This document shows positions 16,858 through 25,537 of a stretch of 35,945 nt of DNA, piece by piece (position 1 is the first letter of the stretch; each line of letters begins with the position of its first letter). The notes under the pieces are model-generated. The model saw only the letters and a list, made by a program, of their open reading frames with translations. It was not told the origin of the DNA and searched no databases. A program made the position numbers and the translations under genes. Source of the stretch: an uncultured Acidimicrobiaceae bacterium (GTDB lineage Bacteria > Actinomycetota > Acidimicrobiia > Acidimicrobiales > Aldehydirespiratoraceae); contig CAJWHS010000019.1 in the NCBI GenBank assembly GCA_913041415.1, positions 1 to 35,945 on the forward strand. Reading direction: 5' to 3'.

Positions 16858-17225
16858 CACAGAACCTCCGGGGCCAGCGACACGATCCGCATGAACTGCT
16901 TCTCACGAAGCTCACGGCCCACTGGGCCGAAGATGCGGGTGCCGCGCGGCTGCTTCTGATCGTTAATCAGCACCGCAGCGTTCTCGTCGAAGCGGATGTA
17001 GCTGCCATCCGGACGACGCTTCTCTTTCTTGACACGAACGACGACGCACTTGACGACATCGCCCTTCTTGACCTGAGCGCCCGGGATCGCATCCTTGACC
17101 GTGGCGACGAAGACGTCACCGATCGAGGCGTAACGACGCTTCGACCCGCCGAGGACCTTGATGCACAAGACCTCCTTGGCGCCCGAGTTGTCGGCGACGC
17201 GCAGGCGTGATTCCTGCTGGATCAC
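16857..17225 (-). CDS. rplN: 50S ribosomal protein L14
   Basis: Subunit-interface protein. The 122-residue product begins (M)[20 protein letters not shown] and contains [19 protein letters not shown] and [14 protein letters not shown]. The start is GTG at 17225, overlapping the rpsQ stop as GTGA. Confidence 0.98.
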   Translation of the reverse strand: MIQQESRLRVADNSGAKEVLCIKVLGGSKRRYASIGDVFVATVKDAIPGAQVKKGDVVKCVVVRVKKEKRRPDGSYIRFDENAAVLINDQKQPRGTRIFGPVGRELREKQFMRIVSLAPEVL

Positions 17226-17491
17226 TTCGCACGCTCCAGGATCTCGACGAGACGCCAGCGCTTGTTCTTCGACAACGGGCGAGTCTCCTGGACACGCACA
17301 CGGTCGCCAATGTTCAGCGTGTTCTCCTCGTCGTGGACGTGGAGCTTCTTGTTGCGCTGCACGGTCTTGGCATAGCGGCGGTGACGCACACGGTCGATGG
17401 TCTCGACCACGGCGGTCTTGTCCATCTTGTCCGAGACGACGATGCCCTCTCGGACCTTGCGGGCGTTCTCGCGGGTTTCGGTCTCAGCCAT
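17222..17491 (-). CDS. rpsQ: 30S ribosomal protein S17
   Basis: Primary 16S rRNA binder. The 89-residue product has [20 protein letters not shown], then [16 protein letters not shown] and [20 protein letters not shown], all diagnostic of S17. Its ATG overlaps the rpmC stop (TGATG). Confidence 0.97.
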   Translation of the reverse strand: MAETETRENARKVREGIVVSDKMDKTAVVETIDRVRHRRYAKTVQRNKKLHVHDEENTLNIGDRVRVQETRPLSKNKRWRLVEILERAK

Positions 17492-17712
17492 CAGCCGGCC
17501 TCCACCGCCGCGTCGGCCGCGGCGATTTCACGGGCCCGGAGTTCGGTGTGAACCCGGGCGATTTCCTTCTTGACCTGCTTCATGCGGGCCGAGTTCTCGA
17601 GCTGCCCAGTCGCAAACTGGAAGCGCAGGTTGAACAGCTCTTCCTTGCGGTCCGCAAGGGCCTCGAGCAGATCGATGTCGCCGAGATCACCGAGGGTCTT
17701 GGACTTCGCCAT
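17491..17712 (-). CDS. rpmC: 50S ribosomal protein L29
   Basis: Exit-tunnel rim protein near the trigger-factor and SRP docking site. The 73-residue product is helical, with [20 protein letters not shown] and the family pattern [20 protein letters not shown]. It overlaps both rplP and rpsQ as TGATG. Its final GTG-GAG-GCC codons supply GGAGG for rpsQ. Confidence 0.96.
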   Translation of the reverse strand: MAKSKTLGDLGDIDLLEALADRKEELFNLRFQFATGQLENSARMKQVKKEIARVHTELRAREIAAADAAVEAG

Positions 17713-18128
17713 CAGAACCCCTCCTCACGCTTCACGAAGCGAGCCTTCACGGGTAGCTTCTGGATGGCACGGTTGATCGCCGCGCGGGCAATCTCTTCGT
17801 CGTGGTACGACAGTTCGAACATCACACGGCCAGGGCGGACGACGGCGACCCACTTCTCAGGGTTGCCCTTGCCCGAACCCATGCGGGTTTCAGCCGGCTT
17901 CTCGGTGACCGGCTTGTCGGGGAAGACGTTGATCCACACCTTGCCGCCACGCTTGATGTGACGGGTCATGGCGATACGGGCGGCCTCGATCTGGCGGGCG
18001 GTGATCCACCCGGGCTCGAGAGCCTGGATGCCGTAGTCGCCATAGCTGACCTCGGTGGCGCCCTTGGCGGCGCCCTTCATGCGTCCACGGTGGTGCTTGC
18101 GGTGCTTGACCTTCTTGGGCATCAACAT
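17712..18128 (-). CDS. rplP: 50S ribosomal protein L16
   Basis: Large-subunit protein next to the A-site and peptidyl-transferase region. The 138-residue product starts [20 protein letters not shown] and contains [20 protein letters not shown], then [19 protein letters not shown]. The ATG at 18128 has GAGG 8 nt upstream and gives the typical length. Confidence 0.97.
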   Translation of the reverse strand: MLMPKKVKHRKHHRGRMKGAAKGATEVSYGDYGIQALEPGWITARQIEAARIAMTRHIKRGGKVWINVFPDKPVTEKPAETRMGSGKGNPEKWVAVVRPGRVMFELSYHDEEIARAAINRAIQKLPVKARFVKREEGF

Positions 18129-18138
18129 GATCGAAACC

Positions 18139-19050
18139 TCAGTCGTTGGCCCGGAAGTTCGGGGTCTCGGACTGCTCACGGGTGGAGGCCTCAATGGCGT
18201 CCTCCTCGTCGAGCAGTCGCTCGAATTCGGGATCGGCTTCCTTGATTAGCGGAGCCGGCTCTTCGTCGACCTCGTTGTCCGCACCCTCGGTCTCGGGGGT
18301 GGCGACGCGCTTGCGAGCGGCACTGGACACGACCTTGCGGGGCTTGGTGCTCTGGCCCGACGTCTCGCCGGCAGCCATCGCAGCCTCAAGGGTGGCCTTG
18401 TCCTCGGTCTGGGTCTTGTAGGGAAGGATGTCGCCCTTGTAGAGCCACACCTTCACACCGATACGGCCGTAGGTGGTCTTGGCCTCACGGAAGCCGTAGT
18501 CGACATCGGCACGGAGGGTGTGCAGCGGCACACGGCCCTCGCGGTACCACTCGGTGCGGGCCATCTCCGAACCGCCGAGACGGCCCGACGACTGGACTCG
18601 GATACCGAGCGCGCCGGCCTTCTGAGCGTTCTGCACCGCACGCTTCATCGCGCGTCGGAACGCCACACGACCGGCGAGCTGGTCGGCAATGCCCTGGGCG
18701 ATCAGCGCAGCGTCGAGCTCGGGCTGCTTGATCTCCTGAATGTTGAGCTGGACCTTCGGGTTGCCCGAGATCTTCGTGAGGCCGGCACGGAGGCGGTCGG
18801 CCTCGGCACCACGGCGGCCGATCACGATGCCCGGACGGGCCGTGTGGACATCGACACGCAGACGCTCACGGGTGCGCTCGACCTCAACACGGCTGATCGC
18901 CGCGTGCGGCAACTCGTTGAGCAGGTAGTCGCGGATCTTCCAATCCTCGACGACGTTGTCGGCGTACTCCTGGCGATCGGCGAACCAGCGGCTTTTCCAA
19001 TCGGTGGTGATCCCAAGGCGGAAGCCGTACGGGTTGACCTTCTGTCCCAT
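18139..19050 (-). CDS. rpsC: 30S ribosomal protein S3 with long acidic C-terminal tail
   Basis: mRNA-entry protein with helicase function. The 303-residue product starts [20 protein letters not shown], has a KH domain around [15 protein letters not shown], and the C-domain [20 protein letters not shown]. The folded part ends near residue 215. The remaining roughly 85 residues are rich in Glu, Asp, Ala and Thr, with low complexity. The family core is about 210-230 residues; actinobacterial S3 proteins are often longer. The ATG at 19050 follows GAGGAG, which lies in the last codons of rplV. Confidence 0.96.
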   Translation of the reverse strand: MGQKVNPYGFRLGITTDWKSRWFADRQEYADNVVEDWKIRDYLLNELPHAAISRVEVERTRERLRVDVHTARPGIVIGRRGAEADRLRAGLTKISGNPKVQLNIQEIKQPELDAALIAQGIADQLAGRVAFRRAMKRAVQNAQKAGALGIRVQSSGRLGGSEMARTEWYREGRVPLHTLRADVDYGFREAKTTYGRIGVKVWLYKGDILPYKTQTEDKATLEAAMAAGETSGQSTKPRKVVSSAARKRVATPETEGADNEVDEEPAPLIKEADPEFERLLDEEDAIEASTREQSETPNFRAND

Positions 19051-19054
19051 GGAC

Positions 19055-19672
19055 TTACTCCTCTTCCTCGGTCGACGTATCGGTCTCGGCGTTGTCGTTC
19101 TCGGCTGCGGCCTCCATCTCGGCGGCGGTTGCGGCGACGATCTCATCGGCGACGTCTTCGACCGTGGTCTCAGTGTCATCGACTTCGTCGTCAGCGTCTT
19201 GCTGACGGGCCTTGGATTGGGCAACACGAGCGCGACGAGCCTCGGCGGCTTGGCTGCTACCCGAGCGGCCAGCAGCGGATTCACGGTTGCGCAGGGCTTC
19301 GAGTGCCTCGTCGTCGAAACGGCTCACGATGACCGTGATATGGCAGGTGCGCTTGCGAATACGAGTCGCACGGCCACGAGCACGAGGGCGCCAGCGCTTG
19401 AGGGTCGGGCCCTCGTCGGCGTAGCAGGCCGAAACGTAGAGCTCCTCGGCGACCTGGTTGTCGTTGTGCTCGGCGTTGGCAACCGCCGAGTCGAGCACCT
19501 TGAGAATGTCCTCGGAGATGCCCCGCTCAGAGAACTGGAGGCTTTCCGCGGCTTCGGCGTACGACTTGCCCCGGATGAGGTCAAGGACCTCACGGGCCTT
19601 GTAGGCCGAGCTGCGGACGTACGACGCCTTGGCGCGGGTGCCCGAGCGCTCGTTGGTCTTGGTACCGGCCAT
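19055..19672 (-). CDS. rplV: 50S ribosomal protein L22 with long acidic C-terminal tail
   Basis: Lines the peptide exit tunnel. The 205-residue product has a normal L22 core (about 1-120) with [41 protein letters not shown] and ITVIVSRF. About 85 extra residues, first Arg/Ala-rich and then strongly acidic, end STEEEE. Some actinobacteria, such as mycobacteria, also have long L22 tails. The final GAGGAAGAGGAG also looks like the SD of rpsC. Confidence 0.96.
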   Translation of the reverse strand: MAGTKTNERSGTRAKASYVRSSAYKAREVLDLIRGKSYAEAAESLQFSERGISEDILKVLDSAVANAEHNDNQVAEELYVSACYADEGPTLKRWRPRARGRATRIRKRTCHITVIVSRFDDEALEALRNRESAAGRSGSSQAAEARRARVAQSKARQQDADDEVDDTETTVEDVADEIVAATAAEMEAAAENDNAETDTSTEEEE

Positions 19673-19950
19673 CAGCGACGGACTCCTCGTTCCTGACCCG
19701 CATGGAACTTGAACGTGCGGGTGGGGGCGAACTCGCCCAGCTTGTGACCGATCATCGCCTCCGTGACGTAGACCGGAACGTGCTTCCGACCGTCGTGAAC
19801 CGCCAGGGTGTGGCCGATCATGTCGGGGATGATGGTGGAGCGACGGCTCCAGGTCTTGATGACCTTCTTCTCACCGGTCTCGTTCAGCGCATCGATCTTC
19901 TTCAACAGATGATCGTCGACGAACGGACCCTTCTTGAGGCTACGCGGCAT
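19672..19950 (-). CDS. rpsS: 30S ribosomal protein S19
   Basis: Head protein contacting A-site tRNA. The 92-residue product starts [20 protein letters not shown] and has [20 protein letters not shown] and the conserved [14 protein letters not shown]. Its stop overlaps the rplV ATG (TGATG). It follows rplB by 6 bp. Confidence 0.98.
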   Translation of the reverse strand: MPRSLKKGPFVDDHLLKKIDALNETGEKKVIKTWSRRSTIIPDMIGHTLAVHDGRKHVPVYVTEAMIGHKLGEFAPTRTFKFHAGQERGVRR

Positions 19951-19956
19951 GACTGA

Positions 19957-20793
19957 TTACCTCCGCGAACCGCGCGTCCGGCGACGGCGCACGATCAGCT
20001 TGTCGGATTCCTGGTTGGCACGACGGGTGCGGCCCTCGGGCTTGCCCCACGGCGACACCGGGTGGCGACCACCCGAGGTCTTGCCTTCACCACCGCCGTG
20101 TGGGTGGTCGACCGGGTTCATGACCACACCGCGGGACTGGGGCTTGACGCCCTTCCAACGGTTGCGGCCGGCCTTGCCGATCTTGATGAGCTCGTGCTGG
20201 GCGTTACCGACCTCGCCGACCGTGGCACGGCAGTCGATGGGCACACGACGCATCTCGGTGCTGGGCAGACGCAGGGTGGCGAAACCGCCCTCCTTCGCAA
20301 CTAGCTGGATGCTGGTACCGGCGGAACGGCCCATCTTGGCGCCGGCGCCGGCCTTGAGCTCAACATTGTGGATGGTGGTACCGACCGGGATATAGCGCAG
20401 TGGGAGTGCGTTGCCCGGACGGATCTCGGCACCCTGACCCGACATCAGCTTGTCGCCGACCTCGAGGTCGCGGGGAGCGAGGATGTAGCACTTCTCACCG
20501 TCGTGGTAGTGCAGGAGGGCGATGTTGCAGGTGCGGTTCGGGTCGTACTCGATGGTTGCGACCGTGGCCGGCACGCCGTCCTTGCTCCGCCTGAAGTCGA
20601 TGATGCGGTACTGCTGCTTGTGTCCGCCACCGCGGTGACGGCTGGTCTTGCGACCGTGGTTGTTGCGACCACCGGTCTTGGACTTCGGAGCCAGCAGACT
20701 CTTCTCGGGGGTCGACGCGGTGATCTCGGAGAAGTCCGAGCTCGTCTGGAACCGACGACCGGGGCTGGTGGGCTTGCGCTTACGAATCGCCAT
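19957..20793 (-). CDS. rplB: 50S ribosomal protein L2
   Basis: Central large-subunit protein needed for subunit joining and peptidyl transfer. The 278-residue product has [23 protein letters not shown] residues ([20 protein letters not shown]), [21 protein letters not shown] and the diagnostic [13 protein letters not shown], including the functional His. Size and order (rplW-rplB-rpsS) are standard. Confidence 0.98.
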   Translation of the reverse strand: MAIRKRKPTSPGRRFQTSSDFSEITASTPEKSLLAPKSKTGGRNNHGRKTSRHRGGGHKQQYRIIDFRRSKDGVPATVATIEYDPNRTCNIALLHYHDGEKCYILAPRDLEVGDKLMSGQGAEIRPGNALPLRYIPVGTTIHNVELKAGAGAKMGRSAGTSIQLVAKEGGFATLRLPSTEMRRVPIDCRATVGEVGNAQHELIKIGKAGRNRWKGVKPQSRGVVMNPVDHPHGGGEGKTSGGRHPVSPWGKPEGRTRRANQESDKLIVRRRRTRGSRR

Positions 20794-20795
20794 GA

Positions 20796-21086
20796 TCAGG
20801 CCTCAAAGAGATCGATCGAGTCGCCCTCGGCGAGGGTGACGAGGGCACGCTTCTGCGAGGGACGTTGGCCCCAGCCGCCAGTGCGACGGTTGCGCTTGCG
20901 CTTGCCCTGGCGGTTGAGGGTGTTGACCTTCACGACCGACACGTCGAAGAGCGCTTCGACGGCGTCGCGGATCTCGGGCTTGGACGCGCCAGGGGCAACG
21001 ACGAAGGTGTAGACGTTTTCTTCGAGAAGGCCGTAGCTCTTCTCGGAGACGACGGGGCGGATCAGGACGTCGCGATAGTCCTTCAC
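20796..21086 (-). CDS. rplW: 50S ribosomal protein L23
   Basis: Exit-tunnel protein that docks trigger factor and SRP. The 96-residue product has [39 protein letters not shown] and [15 protein letters not shown]. The start is GTG at 21086, overlapping the rplD stop as GTGA. The SD lies in the terminal Glu codons of rplD. Confidence 0.97.
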   Translation of the reverse strand: MKDYRDVLIRPVVSEKSYGLLEENVYTFVVAPGASKPEIRDAVEALFDVSVVKVNTLNRQGKRKRNRRTGGWGQRPSQKRALVTLAEGDSIDLFEA

Positions 21087-21730
21087 TCTTCTTCCTCCGT
21101 GCTTGCAGCAGCAGCGTTGCTGACGCCGGTGGGCAGGGTCTCCTCGGTGAACACCACGACGTCGTTGTTGAGAACGTCGTAGGTGTTGAGCTCGCCCCGG
21201 TGCAAGCAGTGCACGTTGGTGAGGTTGCGGAAGCTCTTCCAGGCGTTAGTGTCGTCGTCGCCGAGTACGATCAGCGCCTTGCCTTCGGCACCGATGGCGC
21301 TGAGGGCGGCCACGGCGTAGGCGGTCTTGGGGGTCTCGAAGTCCCACTTGTCGACGACGATCACGTTGCCGTCGGCAGCGCGGTCCGAAAGGGCCGAGGC
21401 CAACGCCAGCTTGATCATCTTCTTGGGGGTCTTCTGGCTGTAATCACGCGGCTTCGGACCGTGGGCGATACCGCCGCCGACCCAACCGGGAGCACGCGTG
21501 GTGCCGGCACGAGAACGGCCGGTGCCCTTCTGACGCCACGGCTTGGCACCACCGCCCCTGACCTCGGAACGGGTCTTGGTGGAGTGGGTGCCGGCCCGCT
21601 TGGCGGCGAGCTGGGCGGTGACGACCTGGTGCATGACGGCCATGTTCGGCTCGACACCGAACAAGGTCTCGACGAGTTCGGCTTTGCCGGTGCTCTTGCC
21701 GGCCTGGGTCTGGATGGTGACGCTCGCCAT
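21083..21730 (-). CDS. rplD: 50S ribosomal protein L4
   Basis: Tunnel protein; in Gammaproteobacteria it also represses its own S10 operon. The 215-residue product has [20 protein letters not shown], the extended tunnel loop [20 protein letters not shown], and [11 protein letters not shown]. It ends in a short Ala-rich segment and STEEEE, the same last six residues as L22. The rplC stop lies 2 bp from its ATG. Autoregulation here is not shown, but the rplC leader is highly structured. Confidence 0.97.
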   Translation of the reverse strand: MASVTIQTQAGKSTGKAELVETLFGVEPNMAVMHQVVTAQLAAKRAGTHSTKTRSEVRGGGAKPWRQKGTGRSRAGTTRAPGWVGGGIAHGPKPRDYSQKTPKKMIKLALASALSDRAADGNVIVVDKWDFETPKTAYAVAALSAIGAEGKALIVLGDDDTNAWKSFRNLTNVHCLHRGELNTYDVLNNDVVVFTEETLPTGVSNAAAASTEEEE

Positions 21731-21732
21731 GA

Positions 21733-22371
21733 TCAGGCTCCCTTCACCGCATTGCGGACGATGACGGTGGCGCCACGAGCACCGGGCACGGAGCCCTTCA
21801 CCAAAAGTATCTCGGCCTCGGAATCGCTCTTGACGATTTCAAGGTTGAGGGTGGTGACCTTGTCGTTGCCCATGCGGCCGGGCATCTTCTTGCCCTTGAA
21901 GACCCGGCTGGGAGTCGCGCACTGGCCCACAGAACCAGGCTTGCGGTGGACGCGATGGGCACCGTGCGAGGCAGGTGCACCGCCGAATCCGTGGCGCTTC
22001 ATCGCGCCAGCGAAGCCCTTGCCCCGACTGACCGCCGTGACATCAACCTTCTCGCCGTGCCCGAGGATGTCGGCGGAGATCTCTTGGCCGACGGTGTACT
22101 CGCTGACGTCGTCGAGACGCAGTTCGACGAGTTTGCGGCCGGCGTCGACGTCCGCCTTCGCGAAGTGCCCGGCTTCGGGCTGGGTGAGCTTGTTCGCATC
22201 CTTCACGCCGAGCGTGACCTGGATGGCGCTGTAGCCGTCGGTCTCAGGTGTCTTGACCTGAACGACACGGCATGGCGAGACACGCAGCACGGTGACCGGG
22301 ACGACACGGTTGTCTTCGTCCCAGACCTGCGTCATGCCGACTTTCTCGCCGACGATCGCCTTGGTGGCCAT
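21733..22371 (-). CDS. rplC: 50S ribosomal protein L3
   Basis: Early-assembly large-subunit protein. The 212-residue product starts MATKAIVGEKVGMTQVWDED and has SRGKGFAGAMKRHGFGGAPASHGAH, HRKPGSVGQCATPSRVFKGKKMPGRMG and VKGSVPGARGATV, with residue spacing as in the family. The ATG at 22371 is preceded by AGGAAG. It is the first gene of its operon here, because rpsJ is located elsewhere. About 185 nt of leader separate it from a good candidate promoter. Confidence 0.97.
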   Translation of the reverse strand: MATKAIVGEKVGMTQVWDEDNRVVPVTVLRVSPCRVVQVKTPETDGYSAIQVTLGVKDANKLTQPEAGHFAKADVDAGRKLVELRLDDVSEYTVGQEISADILGHGEKVDVTAVSRGKGFAGAMKRHGFGGAPASHGAHRVHRKPGSVGQCATPSRVFKGKKMPGRMGNDKVTTLNLEIVKSDSEAEILLVKGSVPGARGATVIVRNAVKGA

Positions 22372-22391
22372 GGTTGCTTCCTGTGGTTCGT

Positions 22392-22480
22392 AGCGAGAGC
22401 GGACCCTCGCTGCATCGAAAGATGGGTCCCGGAGGGACTCACGCGAACGCTCCGCACGGGCAGGCCCGGCGGAGCGTTCG
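22392..22480 (-). promoter_or_regulatory. Structured leader of the rplC operon with competing stems
   Basis: Four pairings can be drawn: 22392-22397 with 22406-22411; 22401-22406 with 22424-22429; 22426-22430 with 22434-22438; and a long perfect 11-bp stem 22444-22454 with 22470-22480 that encloses a smaller GGGC/GCCC stem. Several are mutually exclusive. The region sits between the proposed promoter and rplC, so it could be a ribosomal-protein-controlled leader like the L4 target of other bacteria. The pairings are seen directly; the function is inference. Confidence 0.5.
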
Positions 22481-22563
22481 ATCGGTTTTGCCGTGTGGTT
22501 CCCGGAGGCCTTCACAGACGTCGATTGCGGGCGACTGGACACGTCCAAACGCGCGAAGTCTGC

Positions 22564-22592
22564 ATGCTAACGGCGTAACCACCGCAAACCAA
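22564..22592 (-). promoter_or_regulatory. Putative promoter of the rplC operon
   Basis: Minus-strand TTGGTT (22592-22587) is followed after 17 nt by TAGCAT (22569-22564), a 4/6 match to each consensus hexamer. It predicts transcription from near 22557, giving a leader of about 185 nt. It lies in the divergent gap to the AI-2E-family gene. Confidence 0.5.
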
Positions 22593-22636
22593 CGGGCGCT
22601 CAGCGCGAAATTGCGATGCGAGTAAGGTGCAGGTCC

Positions 22637-23788
22637 ATGGCCAACCATGGTGACCTCAACCCGACGGAAGAGCCCGAAGAGGCCTTCACGGACGAGGGAA
22701 GCAACAACAAGATGCCTGGCTGGGTGATCAAGGCGATCACCCTGTTTTGGGTTGGCTGGGCAGTCACCTACATCGGGACCGGCATGCTGCGAAACCTCCG
22801 CGGCTTCTTGATCATCGTGTTGATCAGCCTGTTCCTCGGCTTCGCGATCGAGCCAGCGGTCAACAAGCTCGAGCGGTGGGGCGTCCGCCGCGGCCTCGGC
22901 GTCTGGACCATGTACCTCCTGATCTTCGTCGGCATCGTCGGGTTCTCGGCTGCGATCGGCACCACGTTGGCGACCCAGATCAAAAACTTCATCGACGAGG
23001 CACCCCGCTATGTAGAAGACGCCGAGTCATGGCTGCGCGACAACGTCGACGAAGACATCGACCTCTCACGCGTCACCGAGGAGTTTGTCGACGGTGGCGG
23101 CGCCGCAAATCTCGCCAACCGCTTTGCTGACGATGTCGTGAATCTCGGCACAACCGTTGTCAACGTCTTGTTCCAGACATTCACGGTTCTGCTGTTCACC
23201 TTCTACATCGTGGCTGAAGGCCCGAAACTCCGCCGGACGGTCTGTTCGTTTCTTCCTCCAGCCCGCCAGCGCGCCGTGCTGAGTGTGTGGGATCTCGCGA
23301 TCGAGAAAACTGGTGGCTACATCTTCTCCAGGGGCGTGTTGGCGGTGCTGTCGGCGCTCGCCCACTGGATCGCCTTCGAAATGCTGAACGTGCCGTTCTC
23401 GGTACCGCTCGCCCTCTGGGTCGGCATCATGAGCCAGTTCATCCCGGTGGTGGGCACGTACATCGCCGGCGCCCTGCCGATCCTGATCACCCTGATTGAC
23501 ACACCCCGTACCGGCCTCTTCGTCCTCCTCGTGGTCCTCGCCTACCAGCAGATCGAGAACTATCTCTTCGCACCGAAGGTCACCGCCCAGACGATGGAAA
23601 TCCACGTCGCCGTGGCCTACGGCTCCGTGCTGGTCGGATCAGCGCTGCTCGGTGTCGTCGGTGCGCTGCTGGCCCTGCCGTTCGCCGCCACGATGCAGGC
23701 CTTCATCTCGGGCTACCGGCAGCATTTCGAGGTGGAAGAGGACGTCCTCACCGAGAGCGCCACTCGGCGCGGGCGGCGCGTCAACTGA
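22637..23788 (+). CDS. AI-2E-family (YdiK/PerM-like) transporter
   Basis: Membrane protein of the AI-2E transporter superfamily (UPF0118). Members have been linked to autoinducer export, Na/H exchange or small-solute export, so the substrate cannot be named. From ATG 22637 it is 383 residues, with SD-like AAGGTG 7 nt upstream. N-terminal helices (VIKAITLFWVGWAVTYIG; FLIIVLISLFLGFAIEP) precede a soluble helical segment (about residues 115-170). A C-terminal helix bundle has the family motif around GIMSQFIPVVGTYIAGALP, then YQQIENYLFAPKVTAQTMEI and LLGVVGALLALPFAAT. It is the only plus-strand gene in the actinobacterial part and sits in the gap that splits rpsJ from rplC. Confidence 0.88.
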   Translation: MANHGDLNPTEEPEEAFTDEGSNNKMPGWVIKAITLFWVGWAVTYIGTGMLRNLRGFLIIVLISLFLGFAIEPAVNKLERWGVRRGLGVWTMYLLIFVGIVGFSAAIGTTLATQIKNFIDEAPRYVEDAESWLRDNVDEDIDLSRVTEEFVDGGGAANLANRFADDVVNLGTTVVNVLFQTFTVLLFTFYIVAEGPKLRRTVCSFLPPARQRAVLSVWDLAIEKTGGYIFSRGVLAVLSALAHWIAFEMLNVPFSVPLALWVGIMSQFIPVVGTYIAGALPILITLIDTPRTGLFVLLVVLAYQQIENYLFAPKVTAQTMEIHVAVAYGSVLVGSALLGVVGALLALPFAATMQAFISGYRQHFEVEEDVLTESATRRGRRVN

Positions 23789-23789
23789 T

Positions 23790-24083
23790 TCAGCGATGGG
23801 GACCTAGACGGGGTTGGTGACACCACCGGCGAGGCAGCGAGAACGAGGCAGACCACCCGGGAGCGCGTGCCCTGATGCGGCGGCAGACGTCGAGACCACC
23901 GCCGTCGGAAAGCATGAGATCGGCAAGGACGACGTCTGGCCGGGTGGCCTCGATTCGCGCTAGGCCGCCGATAGCCGTATCAGCCTCACCGGCGATCTCC
24001 ATGTCGTCATCACGCTCGAGCACGGCTCGCAGTCCTTCGCGAACGGATTCGTGGCCGTCGAGGAGAAATACCCGAATGGTCAT
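23790..24083 (-). pseudogene. Truncated and frameshifted response-regulator receiver domain (NarL/LuxR type)
   Basis: The N-terminal part is a clear receiver: MTIRVFLLDGHESVREGLRA, then VVLADLMLSDGGGLDVCRRIRARAP, with the phosphoacceptor Asp in LADLML. The usual paired acid before it is replaced (LDGHE instead of DDHE). After RARAPG the frame degrades to WSASFSLPRRW. One base shifted at about 23857-23861, the sequence reads VVCLVLAASPVV, resembling the next receiver strand, so a frameshift is likely. The conserved C-terminal Lys and the DNA-binding domain are both missing, because the gene abuts the end of the convergent AI-2E-family gene at 23788. It is probably a decaying remnant; a sequencing error would explain the shift but not the lost domain. 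Confidence 0.7.
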
Positions 24084-24238
24084 CCTGCTGGGTCCTTTCC
24101 TGCAAAGAGGTCAACTCCGTAACACCTCAGGACCGCAACGGGACGCTCGACCCACCCCTTTACAAGGAATCGCCGGAGGTCACACCGTTCCGGGACGGGG
24201 GCCACTCAAACGAGATGGCTATGGGCCCGGTTCCGGGT

Positions 24239-25342
24239 TCAGGAATCGGAGCCGGCCTCGTGGAAGGGTGCAAAGAACGCCCGGTTCGTCTCGAGCAGGT
24301 CGAACACCGTCTTGTCGGTCGGTGGCAGGTCGGCGTCGCTCGTTGCCACCGGCTCGATCCGATCGCCCCACACCATGACGTTGGAGCCCCAGGTGAGACC
24401 ACCACCGAAAGCGGTGAACAACACGGTCGCCCCGGGCCGGACTCGGCCGTCGGTAAGGGCGTCGTTCAGTGCCATGGGGATCGACGCAGCCGAGGTGTTG
24501 CCGTGGTCAGCGATGTTCAGCACAACCTTCTCCATCGGCACACCGAGCCGACTACAGGTCGCTTCGATGATCCGGAAGTTGGCCTGGTGAGGCACTACCA
24601 GCTCAACATCGTCGACGCTGAGGCCTGCCTCGTCGAGGGTTCGGCGCACCGATCCCTCCATGCCACGCACGGCGTGCTTAAACACCGTCTGGCCCTCGAA
24701 ATGGAGCCTGTCGATGCCGGGATCACGGGGTCGGTCGAGTTGTCCACGGGTGCCAAGCGCAGGCGACACCATCGCCTGGCCAGCCTTGCCGTCGGCGCCA
24801 AGATCGTTGGCAAGCACACCCGAGCCGTCGGCACGGCCCTCGTAGATCGCGGCACCAGCGCCGTCACCGAAAAGGATGCAGTGGTTGCGGTCGTGGTAGT
24901 CCATCAAGAAGTGCAGCTTTTCGGCCCCGATCACGAGGGCGCGCTGGGCGACACCCGCTTCGATCATCGACGAGGCGACCGCCGTCGAGTACACGAAGCC
25001 GCTGCAAGCTGCATTCAGATCGAATGCGGCAGCGTTGACTGCGCCGAGTCGCTCCTGCAGGAAGCAGGCGTTGCTCGGAAGGGTGATCTCCGGCGTGACA
25101 GTGGCGAGCACGAGAAGATCGATGTCGGTCGGCTCAAGGCCGGCCGCTGCCAGCGCCCGCTTCGCCGCAACTTCGGCAAGCTCGGTGACCTCGACATGGC
25201 TGATGCGGCGTTCGTGCATACCGGTGCGTTCAACGATCCATTGATCGTTTGTGTCAACCATCTGCTCGAGATCGACGTTGGTCAGCTTCACCGGCGGCAC
25301 GCACTTACCCCAGCCGGTGATTGTGGCGCGGGTCTTCGTCAT
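24239..25342 (-). CDS. fabH: Beta-ketoacyl-ACP synthase III (FabH-type)
   Basis: Condenses an acyl-CoA with malonyl-ACP to start fatty-acid chains. The 367-residue product has the full Cys-His-Asn triad: Cys113 in LNAACSGF, His252 in PHQANFRI and Asn282 in GNTSAAS. It has the N-terminal TNDQWIVERTGMHERR typical of FabH and a C-terminal tail about 35 residues longer than the classic enzyme (about 317-330 aa). It stands alone rather than beside fabD or acpP, between rpsJ and the split rplC operon. A promoter is proposed at 25375-25403, and GGGGGAG precedes the ATG. A related 3-oxoacyl synthase of secondary metabolism cannot be excluded. Confidence 0.88.
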   Translation of the reverse strand: MTKTRATITGWGKCVPPVKLTNVDLEQMVDTNDQWIVERTGMHERRISHVEVTELAEVAAKRALAAAGLEPTDIDLLVLATVTPEITLPSNACFLQERLGAVNAAAFDLNAACSGFVYSTAVASSMIEAGVAQRALVIGAEKLHFLMDYHDRNHCILFGDGAGAAIYEGRADGSGVLANDLGADGKAGQAMVSPALGTRGQLDRPRDPGIDRLHFEGQTVFKHAVRGMEGSVRRTLDEAGLSVDDVELVVPHQANFRIIEATCSRLGVPMEKVVLNIADHGNTSAASIPMALNDALTDGRVRPGATVLFTAFGGGLTWGSNVMVWGDRIEPVATSDADLPPTDKTVFDLLETNRAFFAPFHEAGSDS

Positions 25343-25374
25343 CGCTTCTCTCCCCCAAGAGACCGTTCACCACG

Positions 25375-25403
25375 AGTGTACGAAAGGCCAGCGCGCAGGT
25401 CGA
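25375..25403 (-). promoter_or_regulatory. Putative promoter of fabH
   Basis: Minus-strand TCGACC (25403-25398), 17-nt spacer, TACACT (25380-25375), leaving a leader of about 25-30 nt before the fabH ATG. It lies downstream of the rpsJ terminator, so fabH would be transcribed independently of the str operon. Confidence 0.4.
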
Positions 25404-25473
25404 TCAGCAGACCCTGACAAAAATCTGTGGAACGGTCTCGCCTAGCTCGGCGGACGTTTGCTCTTCAATTCAT

Positions 25474-25514
25474 CCAAAACGAACAAGAGCCCCGGGCCGA
25501 AGCCCCGGGCTCTT
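25474..25514 (-). terminator. Rho-independent terminator after rpsJ
   Basis: On the minus strand an 8-bp stem (AAGAGCCC with GGGCTCTT) continues, after one mismatch, into GGGC and GCCC around a TTCG loop, that is, a C(UUCG)G tetraloop. The T-rich tail TTGTTCGTTTT follows. It lies 23 nt after the rpsJ stop and should end the str operon transcript. Confidence 0.85.
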
Positions 25515-25537
25515 CGAGTTCTGACTCCAGCGACCGG

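Noticed and set aside
24225..24237. CCCGG-TT-CCGGG repeat just after the fabH stop as a terminator
   Set aside because: The 2-nt loop and lack of a U-tract make a stable terminator hairpin unlikely.
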